DNA from: CAYTKU01 sp964550845
Lineage (GTDB): Bacteria; Patescibacteriota; Patescibacteriia; Magasanikbacterales; UBA922
DNA length: 11,851 bases
Assembly: GCA_964550845.1 (NCBI GenBank)
Contig: CAZKAD010000031.1
Span: 1 to 11,851, forward strand
Direction of reading: 5' to 3'
Position numbers and translations under genes: made by a program. This document shows positions 1 through 7,611 of the stretch, one piece after another; position 1 is the first letter of the stretch, and each line of letters begins with the position of its first letter. The notes under the pieces are model-generated. The model had not been told where the DNA came from, did no database searches, and saw nothing but the letters and a program-made list of their open reading frames with translations.

Positions 1-32
1 ATCTGGCTTTCACTGAACTTTGATCTCTTCAT
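1..32 (-). CDS. IS3-family transposase OrfA, N-terminal start only (cut by window edge)
   Basis: The last 32 bases, read on the minus strand, start with ATG and encode MKRSKFSESQ before the window ends. This closely resembles the N-terminus of IS3-family OrfA proteins (typically M-K-[KR]-[SR]-[RK]-[FY]-[ST]-E-x-Q-I), the start of the helix-turn-helix that binds the element's ends. A fair Shine-Dalgarno sequence (AGAGG) lies about 9 bases upstream of the ATG, inside a small hairpin. The rest of OrfA and the OrfB integrase would lie left of the window. The call rests on ten residues and the start context, so the family is probable and the subgroup unknown. Confidence 0.6.
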   Translation of the reverse strand, partial: MKRSKFSESQ

Positions 33-180
33 ATGGAACCTCTTCCATTGGAAAAAGTTCTACTTCTCACACCTTTGCTTCTAGGGGCGTTTACCATGCT
101 GTTGCACAGACCGCGAAAAATGTCTGAAACACCGATATCAGCTATAACGCATTTGACGTTGTCGAAGATATGTCTCTCAC
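1..180 (-). mobile_element. Terminal part of an IS3-family insertion sequence (outer end uncertain)
   Basis: This stretch holds the transposase start (1-32) and its upstream leader. Its base composition is balanced, and it changes sharply to very AT-rich DNA at about 180. The element's outer end should fall between the OrfA start and that change. One candidate is the minus-strand sequence starting TGTTTCAGACA at 131, since IS3-family ends usually begin with TG. It includes a 5-bp inverted repeat (CAGAC 107-111, GTCTG 122-126). Another candidate starts near 180. The opposite terminal repeat and target duplication are outside the window, so the boundary cannot be fixed. Confidence 0.45.
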
Positions 181-393
181 TTAATTTTCTCATTTTATGC
201 TTGAACTATTATTAAAAAAATTTAACTTCTCAGACTTAGGCTAGAAGGATACGATTAATCATCTCAGGTTTTATGCTACTCTTTATATATAAGCATTCTT
301 ACTTTTATACAAAAATGTATTGATTCATAAATTTATACTCTGTCTAATAATTTTACTAAATTTTATATTTCTTATTTAATTTTATGAAATTAT
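181..393. other. AT-rich intergenic stretch after wzy
   Basis: Very AT-rich DNA between the wzy stop codon and the insertion sequence. I see no open reading frame with protein-like character, no GC-rich hairpin followed by a T-run in the direction of the operon, and no RNA gene. If the operon stops here, no obvious intrinsic terminator marks it. Confidence 0.5.
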
Positions 394-1542
394 TTATTTA
401 CTCTTTTCTAAAATTAAATTAATATTTTTATTAAACACTAATCCATACAGAATGAAATTTGACACTATAAAAAAAGTTGGTTGAGTCATTCCGATTAAAT
501 TAATTAGCATAAAATTTTCAATGGGTTTTAAATTGTTAATCATTAACAATCGCTTAGATAAATTCCAACTAAAAAATATGTATGATATAAACCCAATCAA
601 CCCAAATTCCGATAATAATTCTATTGAAACATTATTTGCAATAAATCGTGCATCTTCTATTGTCACCCCTGCGACCAAATGATCAGCTCCCGTATAAATT
701 CCTATGTAATTCCCAAATTGACCTGCACCAACGCCAATAATTAAATTATCTGCAAATATTGATATGCCAACTAAAATAAATTCGATTCTTTCACCCAAAG
801 AGCTTTGAATAGGTATTGATTTATATAATTCTATTATATCGTAATAATAATAAAATGAGATAGAAGTACAAAAAACAACACAAATAACTCCAATAAACTT
901 AAACAAGATGTTGGGTAATGTATTTCTCATAATGAGAAATAAAATGACTGCTAAATTACTTGGACTGAATGCAACAATGGATGATATTGCAACCAATGTA
1001 AAAATTTTGAACACTTTTCTGAATATTAGCGCAAGCAATGACAAAAAAACCCCAAAATAATTTCCCTCTCCAAATGCACCACACCTTAAATGACCAGTAA
1101 TCAACATCAAATTGTTTTGCTCACAATTTCCTGGCATTAAATAATTTTCATACCCTAGTATATAAGCAGGCGCAGAAATAAAAGCATAAGTGCATGACAA
1201 AATAATTCCATAATTAAGGTATGTTCTATTTTTATTTGAGAATTCAATTCTTTCGAAAATAATAAATGCAAAAGCACATAACAACATAACACCAATTTTT
1301 TGAAAAAACCAATTTGGCCGGAATTGCTGATTTATTATTGAATTTGCAAGATATTGGATTACAAATAAATTTGCCATTAAAATTAATATAAATATATATT
1401 TTTTATTTAAAATTTTTGCGAAAAATAAATTTAAGATTACTCCAAATGCGACAACCAACTGAAGGGGTGTAGCAAATGGTAGCAGCGTGGGGAATTGGAT
1501 TCCTATTAATAAAAGTATCGCCTTATTTAATTGCTTTTTCAT
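394..1542 (-). CDS. wzy: O-antigen/capsule polymerase, Wzy type
   Basis: Predicted inner-membrane polymerase that would join undecaprenyl-linked repeat units on the periplasmic side. The 382-residue product is almost entirely hydrophobic, with about ten or more predicted membrane segments. A larger loop lies before residue 160. Wzy/WaaL-like features are GEGNYFGVFL (158-167), an arginine in SLGERIEF (249-255), GVGAGQFGNY (270-279) and the segment NNVSIELLSEFGLIG (303-317). The last two resemble the conserved second periplasmic loop and following helix of the O-antigen ligase/polymerase superfamily. The ATG lies inside the end of wzx, giving a 20-base overlap, and no strong ribosome binding site precedes it, so translational coupling to wzx is likely. 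WaaL ligase is an alternative by fold, but position beside wzx favours polymerase. It is the last gene of the operon in this window. Confidence 0.85.
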   Translation of the reverse strand: MKKQLNKAILLLIGIQFPTLLPFATPLQLVVAFGVILNLFFAKILNKKYIFILILMANLFVIQYLANSIINQQFRPNWFFQKIGVMLLCAFAFIIFERIEFSNKNRTYLNYGIILSCTYAFISAPAYILGYENYLMPGNCEQNNLMLITGHLRCGAFGEGNYFGVFLSLLALIFRKVFKIFTLVAISSIVAFSPSNLAVILFLIMRNTLPNILFKFIGVICVVFCTSISFYYYYDIIELYKSIPIQSSLGERIEFILVGISIFADNLIIGVGAGQFGNYIGIYTGADHLVAGVTIEDARFIANNVSIELLSEFGLIGFISYIFFSWNLSKRLLMINNLKPIENFMLINLIGMTQPTFFIVSNFILYGLVFNKNINLILEKSK

Positions 1543-2797
1543 TATAAATTGTATAAAAAAAATAAATTGAAAAAACTAGCATAGTTACACAAGCCGCAAG
1601 ATAACTATATATTAAATTTACAAAAGGACCGTCTATTGCAAGGCTATTAATCGAAACCATATAGACAGCAAGAGGGAAAAGCTCTAGTAAAATTAAATGC
1701 ATAATCGAGCCCATCTTTAATATACTAAATGTTAACACCATACCGGCACTTCTTAATACTTCCGAAATTGAGAATACAACCAGAACTTCCGAATGTATCC
1801 TTATGTCTGCTGAGAAAATTATTTCTAATAATATCTTGTCAAATAGAATTAATAACATATATAGCGTTATGAAAAAACAAATAGTTCCAATCATAGCTTT
1901 AAATGTTATATTTCTATTTTTTTCAACTGACTCAGTTAAATTTGAGAGGAAATATGACGACAAGTATACCGTTAGCACGCTATTCAACGCCCCAGATAAT
2001 GTTATCAGTGCCTGCCAGTTACCAGCCTCTGTATTCGACATTTTATCCGCAATAAACGATCTGGAATGCATATAAAAAAATTGAGCCGCCGTCAAAGATA
2101 TAATTGTATAAATAGGATATGCCCTATATTTTTGAAATAACACATTAATTTTGCATATTAAGCTACATATTTTTATTATTTTTATGGATGATTTATTATA
2201 TTTTGGAACATAATAAATCATCAATACTGACGATGACACTAAAAACAGATATGGATAAATAAAGTATATACAATCTAGTGTCAGATGCGCAATTAGCAAT
2301 GCGGAAAAAATTGCCAACAAATTACTGGCAAGTGAATTTTTATGAGCTGCACCCGATCTGAAGGTAGATATTAACCTACCTTGATATAAGGTAAATGCCA
2401 CAAACCCTGGAAGTAAGATACTAATTATGAATTTTTCAAATAACTGAATTCTTATATTCAAAAATTTGTAAATTATTTCATCTGGAATTGTCCATAATAT
2501 TAGCAAAGATATAAAAAGCCCACACAAACAAATAAAGATTACTTGTTCTATATTATCAGTCTCATTAGATTCTTCGTTGTTATTGCTCAATATGAAAGAC
2601 AAAGAGTGCCCGAGTCCGAAAATACTAATAGTAGTAAAAATTGCCAAAACTGATTGTATTTGTCCATATCTAAACAAATCTTGCGCATTTCCATTTATTA
2701 ATATTAACTTTATTATAAAAAAACCAGCCAATATTTTTACCAATGCATTAAGTGCAGAATAAATTATTGGCTTACTTATGATATTCGGGTTTATCAT
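1523..2797 (-). CDS. wzx: O-antigen/polysaccharide flippase, Wzx type
   Basis: Predicted polytopic inner-membrane protein of the MOP/MATE-like polysaccharide transporter superfamily, which moves lipid-linked repeat units from the cytoplasmic to the periplasmic face. The 424 residues fit the usual size of about 400-480. Hydrophobic segments follow one another through the protein. The N-terminal pattern KPIIYSALNALVKILAGFF (9-27), followed by a second helix with FGLGHSLSFILS (60-71), resembles WzxE/O-antigen translocases. The start codon immediately follows the glycosyltransferase stop (TGA then ATG), and the 3' end overlaps wzy by 20 bases, so the three genes form a tightly coupled unit. Wzx proteins diverge quickly, so substrate specificity cannot be read from the sequence. 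Confidence 0.87.
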   Translation of the reverse strand: MINPNIISKPIIYSALNALVKILAGFFIIKLILINGNAQDLFRYGQIQSVLAIFTTISIFGLGHSLSFILSNNNEESNETDNIEQVIFICLCGLFISLLILWTIPDEIIYKFLNIRIQLFEKFIISILLPGFVAFTLYQGRLISTFRSGAAHKNSLASNLLAIFSALLIAHLTLDCIYFIYPYLFLVSSSVLMIYYVPKYNKSSIKIIKICSLICKINVLFQKYRAYPIYTIISLTAAQFFYMHSRSFIADKMSNTEAGNWQALITLSGALNSVLTVYLSSYFLSNLTESVEKNRNITFKAMIGTICFFITLYMLLILFDKILLEIIFSADIRIHSEVLVVFSISEVLRSAGMVLTFSILKMGSIMHLILLELFPLAVYMVSINSLAIDGPFVNLIYSYLAACVTMLVFSIYFFYTIYNEKAIK

Positions 2798-3802
2798 TCA
2801 ATGCATTAAATTACTTATATATTTTTTTGGAAGCGAGAGAAATCCTGCTAATCTTTTACCCCACAAAATAACAAGCAAGCCCTTCGACCCAAATATTAAT
2901 AAAATAACATCACGCAACCCTATGATTCCTTTAAATCGATTAAATAATTTTAAACGCTCTACAAAACAATATTCATCTATTCTTTTATAATGTTCGTATA
3001 GAGATATTTTGATTTCTACTAATTTGAATAACTCTTGATTTGACAATTTCTTTGTTTCATTTATATCATCGTTGAGTATACTTTTTATAAGCAAGAAATT
3101 ATCAATTCTATTGATCTGTTGTTTTTTAAAATTACTTAGAAGAATGTCATAACTATTAGACATTGACCAATTACTCATTGAATTTTCATGAATTCTATAT
3201 CGGTAATGAACTTCTTTAAATATAATTATTCCACTATAATATGTAGCAAAGAATCCTATATAATCATCCTCGTTTGAAATATTTATTGGTAATTTCTTTA
3301 TTGCTTTTAAAAATGTGTTTCGGAAGCACATTCCGTATAAAGGCAGAGCACTTCCCTTAATCACTAGCGATCGAAGATTGCTAAATGCCCCCCCTCTCAA
3401 AACGACACTCTTTAAGCCTCCATTCGAGTCAATTATTTCATACGAGGATATTGCGAACTCTGCAGTATCATTATTTTTAAAAAATTTTTTTGTTTGATGT
3501 ATTCTATTATCGGTTGACTCATCATCGCAAGATTGACATATTACAATATCCCCTTTAATTTGATCAAACGCCAAATTTAAAGTTGCATTTACTCCTATAT
3601 TTTTCTTATTATATATTCTACAAATATCAACATTTTTTAATTTTGCCAACTCTACTTCAATTCTCTCAATCGAATCATCAATTGAACAATCATCACATAC
3701 AATAATTTGGTTTATTTCGTGTTGGTTTTTAATAATTGCAACAAAAGCCTTTTCAATATATGCCGAATGATTATAACAAGTAAGTAGAAATGTTGTGTTC
3801 AT
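2798..3802 (-). CDS. Family 2 (GT-A fold) glycosyltransferase
   Basis: Predicted cytoplasmic glycosyltransferase transferring a sugar from a nucleotide-sugar donor to the growing lipid-linked repeat unit. The N-terminus has the GT2 pattern: first strand and loop TFLLTCYNHSAYIEKAF (4-20), then QIIVCDDCSIDDS (32-44) with the nucleotide-binding aspartates. NKKNIGVNATLNLAF (65-79) follows, then the metal-binding region ICQSCDDES (88-96), where a cysteine replaces the first residue of the more usual SDDD. The 334-residue length is normal. The last ~35 residues contain a moderately hydrophobic stretch that may touch the membrane. The ATG at 3800-3802 has no clear Shine-Dalgarno sequence, and about 100 bp separate it from the upstream aminotransferase gene. 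It is the only glycosyltransferase in the window. Donor and linkage cannot be assigned. Confidence 0.9.
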   Translation of the reverse strand: MNTTFLLTCYNHSAYIEKAFVAIIKNQHEINQIIVCDDCSIDDSIERIEVELAKLKNVDICRIYNKKNIGVNATLNLAFDQIKGDIVICQSCDDESTDNRIHQTKKFFKNNDTAEFAISSYEIIDSNGGLKSVVLRGGAFSNLRSLVIKGSALPLYGMCFRNTFLKAIKKLPINISNEDDYIGFFATYYSGIIIFKEVHYRYRIHENSMSNWSMSNSYDILLSNFKKQQINRIDNFLLIKSILNDDINETKKLSNQELFKLVEIKISLYEHYKRIDEYCFVERLKLFNRFKGIIGLRDVILLIFGSKGLLVILWGKRLAGFLSLPKKYISNLMH

Positions 3803-3804
3803 TG

Positions 3805-3856
3805 TTTAATTATTTAATTATTAGCACTATTGTTAAAATCCTTTAACATTTAGCAC
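3805..3856. repeat. Compound short-repeat structure before the glycosyltransferase gene
   Basis: The ~100-bp gap between the aminotransferase stop and the glycosyltransferase start contains three nested patterns. An 8-base unit TTTAATTA is repeated twice in tandem (3805-3812, 3813-3820). A 7-4-7 inverted repeat TGTTAAA-ATCC-TTTAACA spans 3831-3848. The direct repeat TTAGCAC flanks it (3821-3827 and 3850-3856). The hairpin has too little GC and no T-run for a standard terminator. It may be an internal regulatory or mRNA-processing site, or simply AT-rich low-complexity DNA. Confidence 0.5.
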
Positions 3857-3902
3857 CGCATAAATGCATTCTAATTAATATTTTTTGATTATTAATATAG
3901 AG

Positions 3903-4991
3903 CTATCTCCAATTATTAATAACTTCAATTACTTTATTGACCTCGTCTATACTCATGTGCGGACCTATTGGTAAACTTAAAGCAGTTGAAGATAGTCTCT
4001 CGGCTATTGGTAAATTTAAATTTAATTCACAATATGCCTTCTGTTTACTTGGCGGCAACGGATAGTGTATCAAAGTGTTGACCCCGATTAACTCAAGACT
4101 ATTTTTTAATTCATCCCTTTTATCCAAATGAATAACAAACAAATGCCACGCAGGATCACAATAACTAGGAGTTTTTGGCAAGACAATTTCCGAAGACTTT
4201 ATTCCCAAAATATATTTTTTTGCTATATCTCTACGTCTTTGATTCCAATCATCTAAATGCTTTAGTTTAACCCTCAGTATTGCAGCCTGAATAGGATCTA
4301 ACCTACTATTGTACCCTTTGATTTCATGAACATATTTTACTTTCGAACCGTAATTACGTAACTCTTTAAGACGCTCAGCCAATTCCGCATGAGGAGTTGT
4401 AATTGCACCACCATCCCCAAATGCGCCAAGATTTTTACCCGGATAAAAGCTCCAGGCAACAGCATCTCCATGCGCACCGATTTTTTTATTTTTGTACAAT
4501 GCTCCATGCGCTTGCGCTGCATCTTCGAGAACATATAAATTATTCTTCCTTGCTATCATATTTATTCTATCTAGGTCAGCTGGCTGACCATAAAGATGTA
4601 CTGGAATAATTACTTTAGTTCTTCTAGTGATTTTCTCCTCAATCTTACTTGGGTTCATATTGTAAGTTTCAACATCAGGCTCCACCGGTATAGGTGTAGC
4701 CCCACAATCGCTTACAGCCAACCAGGTTGCTATAAAGGTATTTGAAGGAACTATAACCTCATCACCTGGACCTACATTCATTGCCTTCAAAGCTATCTTA
4801 AGCGCACTAAGCCCATCCGAAACTCCTATTGCATATCTAGCCTCAGAATATTGAGCAAACTCATTTTCAAAACTTTCGACCTCAGGTCCGAGAACATAAA
4901 TACCACTATCCATTACTCGTGCAACTGCACAATCTATATCAGTTTTAAGTTCAGAATAAGCTGCATGCAGATTTAGAAAAGGTATATTCAT
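3903..4991 (-). CDS. fdtB: DegT/DnrJ/EryC1/StrS aminotransferase, probable dTDP-3-keto-6-deoxyhexose 3-aminotransferase
   Basis: PLP-dependent sugar aminotransferase of the DegT/DnrJ/EryC1/StrS family. The 362 residues are typical. PLP-site features are clear: VSDGLSALKIAL (57-68) for phosphate binding, VLEDAAQAHGA (154-164) with Asp157 for the pyridine nitrogen, and SFYPGKNLGAFGDGGA (181-196) with Lys186 as the Schiff-base lysine. The start PFLNLHAAYSELK is standard for the group. It lies one base after the FdtA/QdtA-like ketoisomerase gene, the classic pairing for dTDP-Fuc3N or dTDP-Qui3N synthesis, so the likely reaction is amination of dTDP-3-keto-6-deoxyhexose using glutamate. Family membership is certain; the 3-amino assignment is inferred from the neighbour. 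Sequence inspection cannot separate FdtB (galacto) from QdtB (gluco). Confidence 0.9.
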   Translation of the reverse strand: MNIPFLNLHAAYSELKTDIDCAVARVMDSGIYVLGPEVESFENEFAQYSEARYAIGVSDGLSALKIALKAMNVGPGDEVIVPSNTFIATWLAVSDCGATPIPVEPDVETYNMNPSKIEEKITRRTKVIIPVHLYGQPADLDRINMIARKNNLYVLEDAAQAHGALYKNKKIGAHGDAVAWSFYPGKNLGAFGDGGAITTPHAELAERLKELRNYGSKVKYVHEIKGYNSRLDPIQAAILRVKLKHLDDWNQRRRDIAKKYILGIKSSEIVLPKTPSYCDPAWHLFVIHLDKRDELKNSLELIGVNTLIHYPLPPSKQKAYCELNLNLPIAERLSSTALSLPIGPHMSIDEVNKVIEVINNWR

Positions 4992-4992
4992 A

Positions 4993-5397
4993 TTATTTTA
5001 TTTCTTTGATAAAGTCATTATAATTTCTGTAGTAGTCTTCTTCATCGTATTTACTCGAAGCGAGGACCATACAAACTGAACCAGAAGAAAAATTGTCCAA
5101 TTCTCGCCATAACATTGGGCAAATGTAGAGCCCCTGATACGAGCGGTTCAAATGAAAGCTTTTCTTGCTTTTTCCATCGTCTAATTTTACATCAAAACTT
5201 CCTGACATAGCGATTATTAGCTGTTGCAAATCCTTGTGTGCATGTCCTCCTCTTTCTGCACCTCCAGGAACATCATATAGATAATATACCCTTTGAATTT
5301 CAAATGGTATATGATCACCAGCTTCAATAAATGTTAAGTTTCCACGCCTGTCGGAGATTTTAGGCAAATCTACAAGACGCACTTGATCTATCGACAT
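4993..5397 (-). CDS. fdtA: dTDP-4-keto-6-deoxyglucose 3,4-ketoisomerase (FdtA/QdtA/WxcM-like cupin)
   Basis: Small single-domain cupin that moves the keto group of dTDP-4-keto-6-deoxy-D-glucose from C4 to C3, making the substrate for 3-amination. The 134-residue length matches FdtA/QdtA. Signature stretches are DRRGNLTFIEAGDHIPFEIQ (16-35), RVYYLYDVP (36-44), RGGHAHKDLQQ (49-59) and a later GS turn. His52 and His54 in the HAH motif match the histidines implicated in catalysis in FdtA. The gene follows the FkbM methyltransferase gene by about 31 bp containing an 8-bp tandem repeat, with a weak AGAG ribosome site. It is followed one base later by the aminotransferase. The galacto (FdtA) or gluco (QdtA) product cannot be told from sequence. 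The dTDP-glucose genes rmlA and rmlB are not in the window and must lie elsewhere. Confidence 0.9.
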   Translation of the reverse strand: MSIDQVRLVDLPKISDRRGNLTFIEAGDHIPFEIQRVYYLYDVPGGAERGGHAHKDLQQLIIAMSGSFDVKLDDGKSKKSFHLNRSYQGLYICPMLWRELDNFSSGSVCMVLASSKYDEEDYYRNYNDFIKEIK

Positions 5398-5410
5398 TTT
5401 TTTCTCTTAT

Positions 5411-5437
5411 AGTTAAGTAGTTAAGTAGTTAAGTAGT
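5411..5437. repeat. 8-bp tandem repeat, three copies plus a partial
   Basis: On the plus strand AGTTAAGT occurs at 5411-5418, 5419-5426 and 5427-5434, followed by AGT. The array covers the last codons and stop of the FkbM methyltransferase gene and the gap before the ketoisomerase gene. The methyltransferase stop codon lies in the copy read first, so a change in copy number would leave that protein unchanged. It would alter the distance to the next gene and its ribosome site. Confidence 0.85.
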
Positions 5438-6496
5438 TTTCCTTGGAATAAAGAACATAACTGTCTCATAAATACTTTCTGTATAGTGTCTAAGGTAGAT
5501 GTTATAGTCATCTCGTATCTCACTTATTAGCCTAGGCACCCGATAAAAGTCCCCGACATTGTGATACACACAAACTGCCAGCCTAGGATATGATTTAGCT
5601 ATAGTTAGACGGGCCCCCTCTAATGCACGTAGTTCAAATCCCTCAATATCCATCTTTATAAGTGTTGGCGACCCTACATCAATATCATCAAGCCGCTCCA
5701 CGGCTATCTTAACCGTACCTTTATCACTTATCTTTGAGCCAGAACCACCCAACTGCATGAACATTATTGCCTTCTCATCAGATATTCCTATATTTTTTAA
5801 ATTTATGTTGTTTATATTTTTAAGCTTATTCTGGCAATTTCTGTAATTTACTGGATCTGGCTCAAAGGCATATATTGATCTAAAGTTTGGAGATAATCTT
5901 GAAAATTCAACTGAATTAAACCCATTGAAACATCCAATATCTACAAATACTTCATCACTTTCATCCAGCTCCAGAAAATCCTCAAAATATTGTTGGCCCT
6001 CTTTCGAAGAGAAACCTTCCAGATAGGAAATATCGAGGGAATTTCGAAAATTAACTAGCTTGTCAAATATTATTTTTGATTCAGAGTCGGCAAATTTTTC
6101 CACAACCCAGTCGTATTGGCTTTTATTCAACCTATAATCCTCACTAAACCCTTCATTAAATACTATATCCCTCAATTCAAGTCCTGAATGTTTATAAAAG
6201 GAAAAATAATCTAAATTTTTTAACTTCAATTTGTTTAATATTGCTCTTGCAGTAAGCGGCCTCCCACCAGATGCATTGATTACAAGAGCACCCTCACGTA
6301 CCTCACTAGTTTTAACTACAGGAACTCCGCAAAAAGTAGTTTCTAGTGTAAAATCATCTATTACACCTTTTATTTTTAGTACTTTTATTATGGATTCTGT
6401 ATATACATTTCTACCTAGGACATATCTAAAATCACTATTTGACTCAAGAAATGCTTCGCAAAAATCCGTTTCATTATTTTTTTCATTTCTATTCAT
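5429..6496 (-). CDS. FkbM-family SAM-dependent methyltransferase with N-terminal extra domain
   Basis: Predicted O-methyltransferase of the FkbM family (Methyltransf_21), probably methylating a sugar hydroxyl of the polysaccharide or a group attached to it. The catalytic domain is C-terminal: FVDIGCFNGFNSVEF (184-198) is the SAM-binding motif, AFEPDP (210-215) the acidic loop, and LIKMDIEGFELRALEGA (279-295) the family hallmark. The first ~160 residues are additional. Residues 24-90 read like a Rossmann-type beta-alpha unit (RYVLGRN..., GVIDDF, CGVPVV, LVINASG), reminiscent of the N-terminal domain of PglD-type sugar acyltransferases and of some other FkbM proteins in polysaccharide loci. AAGGA lies about 7 bases before the ATG, supporting this start. 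A 15-base gap separates it from the oxidoreductase gene. The acceptor is unknown. Confidence 0.88.
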   Translation of the reverse strand: MNRNEKNNETDFCEAFLESNSDFRYVLGRNVYTESIIKVLKIKGVIDDFTLETTFCGVPVVKTSEVREGALVINASGGRPLTARAILNKLKLKNLDYFSFYKHSGLELRDIVFNEGFSEDYRLNKSQYDWVVEKFADSESKIIFDKLVNFRNSLDISYLEGFSSKEGQQYFEDFLELDESDEVFVDIGCFNGFNSVEFSRLSPNFRSIYAFEPDPVNYRNCQNKLKNINNINLKNIGISDEKAIMFMQLGGSGSKISDKGTVKIAVERLDDIDVGSPTLIKMDIEGFELRALEGARLTIAKSYPRLAVCVYHNVGDFYRVPRLISEIRDDYNIYLRHYTESIYETVMFFIPRKTT

Positions 6497-6511
6497 TTTT
6501 TTCCTTTTATA

Positions 6512-7564
6512 TTAATCTTCAATAGTAATTACTGATTTCGTTTCAGCTGACTTTCTAATAGACTCTGTAATTACAAGATTCCTATAACCGTCTCTTGCGT
6601 TTACTAAAGGATCGCATTTACCTTTTATTACTTCTGCAAAATGCTTTAATTGTATCTCTATTGGATCAAGTTTTTCGACCAACAATGTTTCTTCTGTAAA
6701 CGGCGTCCACCAAGATGGTTGCACATCATCCTGATAGTATTTTAATTTCATCGTCGGCAAAGCTAATGACCCCCTGGTTCCAGAAATCAAATAGCAATCC
6801 TCATCTGCATAATTTGGATATCCTGGATTCTCTTTGCTAGTTTGCTCCCAGCTTCGCGCCGTTGAAGCAGCATCAGACAGCATAAATGTTCCAAGAACTC
6901 CGTTTTCAAACTTAATATTAATTGCCGCAGTATCCTCAACTTCAAAGCCCCGAGTTTTATTAGATGATATTGCCTGCACTTCTTTTATCTCACCAACCAA
7001 TCGTCGCATATTATCAACCTCATGTATCATATTTATTAATATTGGGCCGCCGCCCAATATCTTTCGCCATGGCCCATCTTCAAAATAATGTGCCGGCTTA
7101 TTGAATTGGGCACTTCCCATGAAACTGACTAGATCTCCAAGTCGACCGCTCATGATCGCATCTTTTGCCGCCCTCAATATTGGGTTGTGGGCACGATGAT
7201 GACCCAACAACACCCTCGCACCCGTTTTATCAATTAAATCGCACAGTTCACTTCCCTCTTTTAAATTGGATGTAATAGGCTTTTCTAATAATGCAGGAAT
7301 TTTAAAATCAATACATATTTTCGTATGAGTAGCATGCTCCTTATTTGGCGAAGCAATTATTATTCCATCAGGATGCCGATTTTCAATACATTCATTTAAA
7401 GAATGGTATATAGGTACACCTTCATTATTAGCAGCCTCATGATTACACTTCCTGTCTGGCGCAACTATTGAATCCAAGACGAAATCTGGACTATTTTTAA
7501 TTCTCTTCATGTGAATTTGACCGCCCAACCCAACACCAATAACAGTAAGTTTTAATTTACTCAT
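6512..7564 (-). CDS. Gfo/Idh/MocA-family NAD(P)-dependent oxidoreductase
   Basis: Predicted cytoplasmic dehydrogenase of the Gfo/Idh/MocA family, which usually oxidises or reduces a sugar or cyclitol hydroxyl, often as a nucleotide sugar. The N-terminal Rossmann fold shows LTVIGVGLGGQIHMKRI (6-22) for nucleotide binding. GIIIASPNKEHATH (67-80) follows, then the family EKP motif in LLEKPIT (92-98), whose lysine is catalytic. The C-terminal domain starts near 120, with GGGPILINMIHEVDNMRRLVG (171-191) containing the expected catalytic His181 and Asp184. The 350-residue length is typical. The gene lies between the ATP-grasp and FkbM genes with short gaps, so its substrate is probably a precursor of the decoration those genes make. 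It could equally act on the 3-amino sugar or on a different nucleotide sugar. No clear substrate subgroup was recognised. Confidence 0.9.
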   Translation of the reverse strand: MSKLKLTVIGVGLGGQIHMKRIKNSPDFVLDSIVAPDRKCNHEAANNEGVPIYHSLNECIENRHPDGIIIASPNKEHATHTKICIDFKIPALLEKPITSNLKEGSELCDLIDKTGARVLLGHHRAHNPILRAAKDAIMSGRLGDLVSFMGSAQFNKPAHYFEDGPWRKILGGGPILINMIHEVDNMRRLVGEIKEVQAISSNKTRGFEVEDTAAINIKFENGVLGTFMLSDAASTARSWEQTSKENPGYPNYADEDCYLISGTRGSLALPTMKLKYYQDDVQPSWWTPFTEETLLVEKLDPIEIQLKHFAEVIKGKCDPLVNARDGYRNLVITESIRKSAETKSVITIED

Positions 7565-7611
7565 TTTCGTTCTTTCATTTATTTTAAATTTTCTGGCCTA
7601 TAAGTTAACAG

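Noticed and set aside
33..215. 60-codon plus-strand open frame at the left end
   Set aside because: It is the reverse strand of the IS leader, has no family features and ends in AT-rich DNA. The minus-strand transposase start explains the region better.
1803..2075. 90-codon plus-strand open frame inside wzx
   Set aside because: Antisense shadow of a hydrophobic membrane protein gene in AT-rich DNA; no independent evidence.
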